Assembly: GCA_963833955.1 (NCBI GenBank)
Contig: CAWHZY010000011.1
Location: forward strand, 1-64,000
Reading direction: 5' to 3'
DNA length: 64,000 nt
Origin: Roseiarcus sp963833955
GTDB lineage: Bacteria > Pseudomonadota > Alphaproteobacteria > Rhizobiales > Beijerinckiaceae
The notes below the pieces were generated by a model, which saw only the letters and a program-made list of their open reading frames with translations, ran no database searches and was not told where the DNA came from. Of the stretch, positions 37,065 to 44,734 are shown in pieces. The position numbers and the translations under genes are program-made. Each line of letters begins with the position of its first letter. Within the stretch, counting starts at the first letter, position 1.

Positions 37065-37078
37065 TGAAAGCGCTTTCA
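37065..37078. promoter_or_regulatory. Operator B3 (perfect LacI-type palindrome)
   Basis: TGAAAGCGCTTTCA immediately upstream of CoA-transferase 2. It lies closer to its gene than B1 and B2 do, implying a promoter further upstream and a roadblock or overlap mode of repression. Confidence 0.85.
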
Positions 37079-37253
37079 TTTGTGTCACGCTTTTTACGCT
37101 CTTGCAACCCGTCATGTGACGAACTTCGCTACGACGACTGGGCCGACCGGCGGGGTTCCGGTAAACGCCAATCGCGGACTGTCATGGCATTTGATCGGGA
37201 CGGGCGAATTTAGTTCAAGTTTGGCTCGCCAAACGACAGGCGCTCCGCTTGCC

Positions 37254-38093
37254 CTACGTCACCCCCATCACCAGCCCCTCGATGTCGTGCTTTTGCACAA
37301 CGGGGATTAGCTGATCTACGACCTGACAAACTAAGTGGTCGCGAACGACGGCAGGCAACGCGTCGTAGTACGCCTGCGTCACCATGAGGTCGTGCAGCTC
37401 GTCGTGGCCTGCGCCCGGCGCATCGACGCCGAGCACGAGAACAGGGCGTGCGATCGGCGAGCTATGCTTCGTGCCGCGATGAACGGTCAGCGCTGAGCGG
37501 CAGGAAATGTCCCCCATCTGAGGGAACTTGCGGACGCCGCGCTCAGCGAAGCGCGGCCAGAGGTCTCCCGGCGGGAACATTTCGTGTTTCCATGAGCGGC
37601 CGTCGTCCCATTGCGTCCCGGGCGCGATTTCGAAAGGGCCCATGTCCTCAGTCACGTCAACGCCTGTGAGATTAAAGGCCAGCGAGGTTATGCGGTGATC
37701 TCGCCAGGTGTCTTGCGGAGAGGGGAAGTCGCGATGCCATGGCTGGTTCATCGCGCCTTCGAAGGGAGTGTCGAAGCCAATTTCGACTATTTTGTAGTCG
37801 GAGCCCAGGACCGCTCCGCACATCGCCGTGACCCAGGGGTGTGCGCAAAGGTCGGCAAACCCGCCGAAGGCCTGCGGATGGATCTCTACGTACCAACGGC
37901 GCGGGCCACGGCCAACAGCGCCTCCTGGGCGCTGGATCGCCTCCCAGAAGGCCGTCAACATGTCTTCACGCATGCGCTCGGCCCATTGGCGGGAGAAAGC
38001 GCGTTTTAGGCCTACAACGCCGTCGCGGGAAAGAGTCTCCAAGTCGGCGCTGACATCAACCCCCGTCATTTCCGTGGTGGCGTGAGCCGTCAT
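37254..38093 (-). CDS. Phytanoyl-CoA dioxygenase (PhyH) family protein
   Basis: Fe(II)/2-oxoglutarate-dependent oxygenase of 279 residues. The metal facial triad can be read as WHRDFP (His-x-Asp) and the later His in LTVHRGTKHSS, followed by the 2-oxoglutarate-binding Arg in ARPVLVLGVDAP. It would hydroxylate an organic substrate. It lies beyond operator B3 and on the same strand, upstream of the module B genes, but has no B-type palindrome of its own, so membership of the module is uncertain. Confidence 0.82.
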   Translation of the reverse strand: MTAHATTEMTGVDVSADLETLSRDGVVGLKRAFSRQWAERMREDMLTAFWEAIQRPGGAVGRGPRRWYVEIHPQAFGGFADLCAHPWVTAMCGAVLGSDYKIVEIGFDTPFEGAMNQPWHRDFPSPQDTWRDHRITSLAFNLTGVDVTEDMGPFEIAPGTQWDDGRSWKHEMFPPGDLWPRFAERGVRKFPQMGDISCRSALTVHRGTKHSSPIARPVLVLGVDAPGAGHDELHDLMVTQAYYDALPAVVRDHLVCQVVDQLIPVVQKHDIEGLVMGVT

Positions 38094-38489
38094 AGTGGTC
38101 GCTCCTCATTCAAAGGTTTCTAAACCCCAACCGCCGCAGCACCGCCAGGTTCCGGGAGAAGAGGCACGCCTTTAGGTGCTCATTGCGTAACTCACGACTT
38201 TTTGCGGCGACGACAAGGCTTTCGCCAATCGCCCAATTTCATTTTGAAATGGTACCGCCACGAGCGGTAAAGCACCATGCCCTCAGGCGGATCGCCGCTC
38301 CCGGTTCTTGGCATTAATTTGCGCCATGAGTATGGGTCCAAGTGAAAACTCTCCCTCACTGGCCTTCCGCGTCAATTCGCGCAAATAGCCGCCCGCTGAT
38401 TAAATCGTACAACTTCGCTGGAGCAGGCAAGCCACCACCACCGCCGCTTCCGCCTCGCCCATAGCAGTTCGCGCCTCCTCCCATCTCAT
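38094..38489. other. Non-coding stretch between PhyH gene and IS6 remnant
   Basis: About 400 bases with no credible reading frame, operator palindrome or RNA gene. It is AT-richer than its neighbours and probably decayed sequence at the island edge. Confidence 0.5.
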
Positions 38490-38693
38490 CAACCGACCAG
38501 GCGGCGCGAACGGATCATGAAGCAATTCAAATCAGCTAGACAGGCGCAACGGTTCCTGATGGTTCACGATCAAGTCGCGAACCTCTTCCACATCCCTTAT
38601 CCCGAATCCGTCCCTGCTGACTTCCGCCGCGCTTCGCGCGCGCGAGCCTTTGCGGTCTGGAGCGAGATTTCCAAGACTGCCGCCACTGCCTGA
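38490..38693 (+). pseudogene. IS6-family transposase remnant (C-terminus)
   Basis: The frame ending at 38693 reads SHQPTRRRERIMKQFKSARQ, then AQRFL and FRRASRARAFAVWSEI, the typical C-terminal end of IS6/IS26-type transposases. Only about 60 residues survive of about 230; the catalytic DDE domain is gone. Confidence 0.75.
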
Positions 38694-38899
38694 CTCTCGG
38701 CTCTCAGAAAATCGCCTTCTTCAGCTCAGCGCGCGGTTAACCTGACGGTTCCATCGTATCCCGTGGCAAGCTGGCATGTTCCGCCAAATCCCCGAACGTC
38801 TGCAATACCGGAGAGAACCTTTGCGCTTGGTATGGTACTGAGCGCGTGCCCCGATATCGTGGACTACGCCAAAGGCGGGATTTGCGCATTGGCGTGCGG

Positions 38900-38991
38900 A
38901 TTCCGACGAAGCCGGCCACGCATTCCAAGATGAAGCCGGCCACCGATTCCGATTTGAAGCCGGCCGGGATTCCGATTTGATGTCGGCCACC
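38900..38991. repeat. Four tandem terminal repeats of the IS21 element
   Basis: Four degenerate units start at 38900, 38922, 38946 and 38969, each beginning ATTCC and ending GGCC plus two or three bases. Multiple end repeats are normal binding sites for IS21 transposases; the matching right end has three. Confidence 0.75.
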
Positions 38992-39200
38992 CGGCGTCTG
39001 CTTCCGCGGATCTCTGCGATGATGTTTTGCCCGGAGCCGTTGGTCAAGCGGGCTTGGATTTGGATATCCTCAAGAGCTGGGGTGGCGGTGGGTAACGGCG
39101 GGCGGAGCGGGCTTTCCATTTCGCCGTAGCGGAGCCCGCCGTTATCCACGGCCTTCGCGCCGAGAGTGCAGCGAGCGGGCCGCCCGCGCGCATCTTGGTT

Positions 39201-39987
39201 TCAGGATGAAGACGGCCGCTTGCGCAAGCTCTCGCCGGCCAGTTCGATGCGATAGGCGTTGTGAATGACGCGGTCGAGGACGGCGTCGGCGAGCGTGGGA
39301 ATGGCGATCAGGTCATGCCAGCGGTCCACGGGAACCTGGCTGGTGATGATGAGCGAGCCCTTGTCGTAGCGGTCCTCGACGATTTCGAGGAGGTCGCGGG
39401 CCTGTTGGGGGGTGAGCGCTTCGGGGCCCCAATCGTCGAGGATGAGCAGCTTTACGCGCGCGAGCGAGCGCAGGAGCCGGGCGTAGCGGGCGTCGCCGTG
39501 GGCGATGGCGAGATCGGCGAACAGCCGGGGCATGCGGGTATAGAGGACGGAGAGGTTTTCCCGGCACGCCTTGTGGCCAAGGGCGCAGGCGAGCCAACTC
39601 TTGCCCAGGCCGCTCGCCCAGGCCGCTCGCCCAGGCCGCTCGCCCAGGCCGCTCGCCCAGGCCGCTCGCCCCGGTCAGGAGCAAATAACGGCGCTCGGCG
39701 ATCCAGTCGCAAGCGGCGAGCTTGAGAAACAGCGCGCGGTCGAGCCCGCGAGAACTTTGATAGTTGACGTCCTCGACGCTGGCCGGGTGACGCAGCCTGG
39801 CGACCCTGGCGCGCGTTTCGAACTGCTTTTGCCGGCGTAGCGTGAGTTCGTATTCGAGCAGCAGGCCGAGCCATTCGGCGTGTTCGAGGCTACGCGCCTC
39901 GGCATTGTGCTCCAGTTCCTTGAAGCCTTTGGCCAGGCCATAGAGGCCGAGCGCGTGCAATTGGTCAAGGGTCGGATGAGCAAGCAT
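39201..39987 (-). pseudogene. istB: istB, ATPase helper of IS21, frameshifted by repeat expansion
   Basis: IstB helps IstA in target selection. The N-terminal half starts at ATG 39987 (MLAHPTLDQLHALGLYGLAKGF) and reads to LLLTGASGLG. There a 13-base unit is present five times (39607-39671), which adds 52 bases and shifts the frame, replacing Walker A GLGKS by GLGERPG. The C-terminal half (MPRLFADLAIAHGD, LLILDDWGPEALT, ELAGESLRKR) is in another frame. With one unit the protein would read GASGLGKSWLACAL. Confidence 0.82.
39607..39671. repeat. 13-bp tandem repeat, five copies, inside istB
   Basis: Five perfect copies of AGGCCGCTCGCCC at the codons for the Walker A loop. Four extra copies equal 52 bases, not divisible by three. 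Likely replication slippage, possibly phase-variable. Confidence 0.9.
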
Positions 39988-39998
39988 GGGATTTCCTG

Positions 39999-40781
39999 TC
40001 AGTTGTAGTAGCGGGGACCGCGCACGTTGGCGTGGTCGATGAGCGCGACGGGGCTGCTGTCTGCGCCCGACGGGTCGAACTTGCGGGCGAGTAGCGACGC
40101 GACGCCCTTGCAATTGAGGACGCCCAATTCGACGGCTCGGGCCGAGACCGCCTCGAGGCGGCCCGTGTCGAGACCGCGATAGGCGCGCAGAATGCCGAGG
40201 CAGGTGCGGAACCCCTGTTCGGGATGCGGCCGGCTGGCGAGCACGCCGACGAAAATCTCCGCCTCGCGGATCTCTCCCGTCGTCGGATCGGCAATTCCGA
40301 TCCGCTTGCCCGAATAGTCGACGAACGCCTTCTCCCCGGCGACGTGGTGCTGGCGCATCACCGGGGTCAGCCGCCGTTCGAATCCGCGAAGCAGATCGCA
40401 GAAGCGGCTGTAGCCGTAACCCTCGGGATGGACCTCTCGGTATTCCTCCCAGAGGATCGACATCGTGACGCCGGGACGCCTCAGTTCGCGCGCCAGAGCG
40501 GACCAGTCCGGCTCGACCCGCCGCCGCTGGCCTTGCGTGACCCCGACCCGTCCAAACAGCCGGGTTTCCAGAGCCTCTTCGGTGATGTCGTCTGCCAGCG
40601 GCCATGCCAGCCCGGCCGCCGCCGCCCGCTTCAGATTGTCCTGGATCGTCGAGCGCGCCACGCCAAGACGTCGCCCGATCTCGCGCGCCCTCACCCCATC
40701 GTGGTGAAGCCGCAATAAGTGTCGCAATTGCCGCATGCTCAGTTCCCGCTTCGCCGGCATCCCGATCTCCTCGTCGACCAT
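39999..40781 (-). pseudogene. istA: istA, IS21 transposase with internal deletion
   Basis: Reads 260 residues where IstA normally has about 500. The N-terminal helix-turn-helix part (LLRLHHDGVRAREIGRRLGVARSTIQ) and the start of the catalytic domain (AFVDYSGKRIGIAD, AEIFVGVL) are present, then the frame jumps to the extreme C-terminus (HPEQGFRTCLGILRAYR, NVRGPRYYN). About 240 residues with the rest of the DDE core are missing in frame, so it cannot catalyse transposition. Confidence 0.8.
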
Positions 40782-40922
40782 CGACGGGCCAGGAGGGCCG
40801 CAGTTGCTGAACCGCGGGGAGCAAACATTGAGAGCCGTGACCGGCTCGGGTGGCCGGCTTCATTTCGGAATGGTGGCCGACATCAAATCGGAATCCCTGG
40901 CCGGATTGCGTCGGAATTCGCA

Positions 40923-41924
40923 GCGTCGAGCCTCTGGCGCTGGGAAGGCCTTGTAGAGCGAGGACTTGTCGTGGATGTTCAAATTGTCCTGCACGAGCGT
41001 GATCTGCTCGGCGTCGGCGAAGCGACTGTCCGAGATCTCTTTTAAAACCTGGGCGTAATCGATGGCCGTGTGCCGGTCCGTCACCTTGACGTGTCGCCAT
41101 CCTTCAAGAGGGGCGAACATCATGAAGAGGTTGGCGACGCCGTTGCGTTCATACTCGTAGTCATAACGGGCGGGGCTCCCCGGCTTCATGGGGATCGGGG
41201 CGCGCGTCTCGGAAATCAGCTGCTTCGACGTCTCGTCGAGACAGACCAGCGGGCGCTTGGGATCGTGCGGCCGCCGGTAGGCCTCCAGCACCTCCTCCAT
41301 TCCCGCGACGAAGGCGGCGTTGGCCTGCGGCGGAATCACCCAACACTTCCTCGTATGGGGCTTGAGGATGCTCGTATGGGGCTTGAGGATGTTTTTTTAA
41401 AACACGGCCAATCGTGCTGTCGCTGGCGCGATCGACGATCTGCAGCTCCACGACCTTCTCCTCCAACAACCGCAGGCTCCAGCGCGCGAAACCCTCGGGA
41501 GGATCGGAGCACGCCAAGGCGATCAGCTTCGCCTCCTTCTCCCCGTCGAAGATCCGCGGCACAGGCGGCGTCTCTCGCGCCTTGCGGCTTAGCACCGCGT
41601 CCAGACCTTCCTCGACCAATTGCCTGCGAGTCCGGTAAACCATCGAGGCGGTCGTATCCAACGCCTTGACGATCTCGCTGTCGCTCCAACCTTCCCCCGC
41701 TTCCGAAATGTCCGCCTTCAGCAAGATCTGGACCTTCGTCAGCCGCGTCGCCGGGATCTCGCCTTTCCTTCTCAGGCCCTCAAGGCGCTCGCGCTCCTCA
41801 GCGCTCAGACGAACCACGTATCGCTTTACTGCAACCTCTCGCGACCCCATCCTCGCCTCCATCCATAAAGGTGACCAGCGCGAGTAAATCAATAAAAGGT
41901 TGCAACTTAGTTGAAGCGCGCGAC
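40923..41924 (-). pseudogene. IS630-family transposase copy 1, truncated by IS21
   Basis: N-terminal part from ATG 41850 (MGSREVAVKRYVVRLSAEER) to VLKK, then a seven-A tract at 41391-41397 after which the protein continues one frame over (IPPQANAAFVAGMEEVLEAY, VCLDETSKQ, LVQDNLNIHDKSS) until cut at the IS21 end after PEARR. The C-terminal catalytic Glu is lost. A 21-base direct duplication just after the A tract is unique to this copy. The right end of the element is at 41924, followed by TA. Confidence 0.82.
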
Positions 41925-41930
41925 TAGGCT

Positions 41931-42440
41931 GTGTGGACGAATTTGATCAAGCAAAGGGCGGCTGCGAAGCTGACGATTGATCTGAAGTTTCGTTCGGTCT
42001 TTTCGCATCGGAGCGCGACCCGCTTGAAGCGCTTGAGCCGTCCGACGCCCTGCTCGATGCGGGCGCGGGCCTTGTAGAGGGTGCGGGCGAAGAAGGCTGG
42101 CTTGTTGTTTTCGTTCGTCTTGTGCGGGATGACCGGAGCGATGCCGCGCGCTCTCGCGGCGTCCCGGTTGGCCTTGCTGGCGTAGCCTTTGTCGAGAGAT
42201 GACGGCGCGGGGCTGAATGTCGGGCCCGATATCGAGCAGGGTTTCGAAGTGACGCCCGTCGAAGGCTTCGCCGCCGGTCAGGTCGAAGGCGATGATGTCG
42301 CCTGAGGCGTCCGATTTTGCGTGAATTTTCGTGCTGAAGCCGCCACGCGAGCGCCCCAGCGCTTGGCCTTCTTGCCCCCCTTTGCTCCAGCCCCCGACAC
42401 GTGAGCGCGCACGATGGTGGAGTCGAACATCTGAATAAGA
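41931..42440 (-). pseudogene. IS5-family transposase ORF B, frameshifted
   Basis: Second transposase frame: GQALGRSRGGFSTKIHAKSD, then DIIAFDLTGGEAFDGRHFETLL. Near 42205 one extra base (ATCTCTCGAC for an expected ATC-xx-GAC) throws the frame; the rest (DKGYASKANRDAARARGIAP, ending FAAALCLIKFVHTA) continues in another frame. Expression from ORF A normally needs a frameshift in this group, so this second break is a true lesion. Confidence 0.72.
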
Positions 42441-42706
42441 TGCGCCGTGGAACTCATGGACGCGAGCGTGTCGAAGAAGGCCTCGAAGACGCCAGCCTTG
42501 CTCAAGCGATCGAAGCGTTTCCACACGCTGTTCCAAGGACCGAAGCGTTCCGGCAGCGCGCGCCAGCGCACGTTCTCGACGGTGAAGAAATGAAGCGCCT
42601 CGAGGAAGCGGCGGTCATCCTCAGCCTTGCGTCCTCGCCGCGGCAGACAGGCGCGAAACACCGCAAGCGTGTGCGTCCAATCGTCCTCATCCATCTTTGT
42701 CGACAT
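42278..42706 (-). CDS. IS5-family transposase ORF A
   Basis: 142-residue N-terminal transposase frame: FLEALHFFTVENVRWRALPERFGPWNSVWKRFDRLSKAGVF, and LIQMFDSTIVRAH with the first catalytic Asp. A run of Gs and As near 42380 (GGAGCAAAGGGGGGC) is where the reading normally shifts to ORF B. The insert-specific ORF B is broken, so the element is probably immobile by itself. Confidence 0.75.
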   Translation of the reverse strand: MSTKMDEDDWTHTLAVFRACLPRRGRKAEDDRRFLEALHFFTVENVRWRALPERFGPWNSVWKRFDRLSKAGVFEAFFDTLASMSSTAHLIQMFDSTIVRAHVSGAGAKGGKKAKRWGARVAASARKFTQNRTPQATSSPST

Positions 42707-42809
42707 CGGCTCCGGCCCCTGATTCGGTCGGAGTCCTATGAAATCATGCCCAATTCAACGAAGGAATCCCAAAAAACACCATCTGTCGAAATTTCGTCCA
42801 CACGGCCTA

Positions 42810-44060
42810 GTCGGCCAATTCATCTCAAAGGACAGGATCTAAGCTCTTGAGCTTGATCCGAGCGGTCTCGGTTGTGAAGCGCCAGTCAGCCTTGGCGTGA
42901 TGCTGGTTGCGGTGATTGGCCCAGGCGGCGACTTCGCGTTCGAGGGCGGCTTTGTCGGGGATGCGACGATCCAGACATTGAGTGGAGAGGACCGCGAGTT
43001 CCAACTCCGCCAGGTCTAGCCACGACCCATGCTTGGGAGTGTACACCCACTCAAATCGCTGGACGAGGCGTCGAGCCTCTGGCGCTGGGAAGGCCTTGTA
43101 GAGCGAGGACTTGTCGTGGATGTTCAAATTGTCCTGCACGAGCGTGATCTGCTCGGCGTCGGCGAAGCGACTGTCCGAGATCTCTTTTAAAACCTGGGCG
43201 TAATCGATGGCCGTGTGCCGGTCCGTCACCTTGACGTGTCGCCATCCTTCAAGAGGGGCGAACATCATGAAGAGGTTGGCGACGCCGTTGCGTTCATACT
43301 CGTAGTCACAACGGGCGGGGCTCCCCGGCTTCATGGGGATCGGGGCGCGCGTCTCGGAAATCAGCTGCTTCGACGTCTCGTCGAGACAGACCAGCGGGCG
43401 CTTGGGATCGTGCGGCCGCCGGTAGACCTCCAGCACCTCCTCCATTCCCGCGACGAAGGCGGCGTTGGCCTGCGGCGGAATCACCCAACACTTCCTCGAT
43501 GGGGCTGGCGTATGGGGCTTGAGGATGTTTTTTTAAAACACGGCCAATCGTGCTGTCGCTGGCGCGATCGACGATCTGCAGCTCCACGACCTTCTCCTCC
43601 AACAACCGCAGGCTCCAGCGCGCGAAACCCTCGGGAGGATCGGAGCACGCCAAGGCGATCAGCTTCGCCTCCTTCTCCCCGTCGAAGATCCGCGGCACAG
43701 GCGGCGTCTCTCGCGCCTTGCGGCTTAGCACCGCGTCCAGACCTTCCTCGACCAATTGCCTGCGAGTCCGGTAAACCATCGAGGCGGTCGTATCCAACGC
43801 CTTGACGATCTCGCTGTCGCTCCAACCTTCCCCCGCTTCCGAAATGTCCGCCTTCAGCAAGATCTGGACCTTCGTCAGCCGCGTCGCCGGGATCTCGCCT
43901 TTCCTTCTCAGGCCCTCAAGGCGCTCGCGCTCCTCAGCGCTCAGACGAACCACGTATCGCTTTACTGCAACCTCTCGCGACCCCATCCTCGCCTCCATCC
44001 ATAAAGGTGACCAGCGCGAGTGAATCAATAAAAGGTTGCAACTTAGTTGAAGCGCGCGAC
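42810..44060 (-). mobile_element. IS630-family element copy 2, complete
   Basis: 1,251 bp flanked by TA on both sides (42808-42809 and 44061-44062). Ends begin GTCGGCC and GTCGCGC. Nearly identical to copy 1 over the shared part and in the same orientation, so the two formed a head-to-tail tandem. Confidence 0.83.
42825..43986 (-). CDS. IS630-family transposase copy 2 (two frames joined at an A7 tract)
   Basis: The N-terminal frame starts at ATG 43986 and ends in TIGRVLKK. At the seven-A tract (43531-43537) the protein must shift by +1 (or lose an A in the mRNA) to continue NILKPHT into IPPQANAAF and on to the stop at 42825. The DDE residues are all present: VCLDETS, LVQDNLNIH and GSWLDLAELELAVL. 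Compared with copy 1 it has a 12-base insertion after the tract, in frame. Transcriptional slippage or programmed frameshifting at A tracts is known for IS630 relatives. Confidence 0.78.
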
Positions 44061-44062
44061 TA

Positions 44063-44079
44063 GCGTTTAGGCGCGTTTA
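44063..44079. repeat. 17-bp repeat GCGTTTAGGCGCGTTTA (left copy)
   Basis: An exact inverse copy lies at 47495-47511. The two face each other across the acetyltransferase-zwf-prmA segment. More GCGTTTA units follow nearby. Function unknown. Confidence 0.6.
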
Positions 44080-44179
44080 AGCGCGGCTATTTGCGTTTAT
44101 TGAGCCTGCTTGGGCGGGTCCGCAGTTCGAGCCGAGCCGGGCGTTAACCCTTGAAGGCCGCACCGGGCGGTCCGGAACG

Positions 44180-44677
44180 TCAGGCTCCGCGCGCGACGCC
44201 CTTCGCTGTGGCCAGCGAGCCAGCCTCGAGCTCGCAATAGAGCAGCCGCTCTGGATCCACAGGTCCAGGCATGGATATTTGGCCCTTGGGCGCGCATTGA
44301 AACCCCATCCGGGCGTAGTAGGGCTCATCGCCGACCAGGAGGACGAGCTTCCAGCCGGCGGCCTTCGCGGCTTCGAGCGAGCGATTGACGAGCGCTTCCC
44401 CGATCCCCTGGCTGCGGAACACCGGCTCGACGATCAGGGGCCCGAGCAGCAAGGCCGAGGCGTCGCCGATGACGATCGGAGTCATTGCCGAGGCGCCGAC
44501 CAGGAGCGTGCCGACGCGGGCGACAAAACTCAGCGCCGGATCGGCGGGTGTCGTCTCGCGGATGCGATAGGCCGTGCGCGCATATCGGCCGGGGCCGAAC
44601 ACCCGCTCGTTGAGGCGTTCGATGGCGTCGGCGTCGCCGTCCGTCGCCGGCTCCAGGATAAGGGAGAGATCGTGCAT
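44180..44677 (-). CDS. GNAT-family N-acetyltransferase
   Basis: 165-residue GCN5-type acetyltransferase, YhbS-like. The acetyl-CoA loop is in VFRSQGIGEALVNRSLE and the C-terminal strand in LVLLVGDEPYYARMGF. It uses acetyl-CoA to modify an unknown amine. Same strand as zwf, 57 bases after its stop, so possibly cotranscribed. Confidence 0.85.
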   Translation of the reverse strand: MHDLSLILEPATDGDADAIERLNERVFGPGRYARTAYRIRETTPADPALSFVARVGTLLVGASAMTPIVIGDASALLLGPLIVEPVFRSQGIGEALVNRSLEAAKAAGWKLVLLVGDEPYYARMGFQCAPKGQISMPGPVDPERLLYCELEAGSLATAKGVARGA

Positions 44678-44734
44678 CGCCCTCGCTTTAGCACGTTAGC
44701 GCGAGGCGGCTAGAACTCAAGTCGCGCCCTTCGG

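Larger units (their letters stand above)
38895..40922 (-). mobile_element. IS21-family element, defective
   Basis: About 2.0 kb bounded by TGCGGATTCCGAC on the left and the inverse of TGCGAATTCCGAC on the right. Each end holds tandem 22-24-base transposase-binding repeats of the form ATTCCGATTTGAAGCCGGCCACC (given here by its consensus parts): four on the left (38900-38991) and three on the right. It carries istA and istB, both broken. The right end sits inside an IS630 transposase gene, but the left flank is not IS630 sequence, so an adjacent deletion took place. Confidence 0.8.
41927..42807 (-). mobile_element. IS5-family (IS427-like) element in an IS630 junction
   Basis: 881 bp with inverted ends GGCTGTGTGGACGAA and GGCCGTGTGGACGAA (right end read in reverse), flanked by TA on both sides. 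TA duplication within CTAG is typical of the IS427 group. It lies exactly between the right end of IS630 copy 1 and the left end of copy 2. Confidence 0.82.

Noticed and set aside
38721..39149. 142-codon minus-strand frame
   Set aside because: It runs across the IS21 end repeats and decayed flank, with no family sequence.
39607..39671. The 13-bp tandem units as a CRISPR-like array
   Set aside because: Units are contiguous with no spacers and lie inside istB.
39313..41100. A 595-codon open frame on the minus strand over the IS21 and IS630 genes
   Set aside because: It crosses two elements and contains only the istB N-terminal half in true frame; the rest is a shadow of istA and the IS630 transposase.
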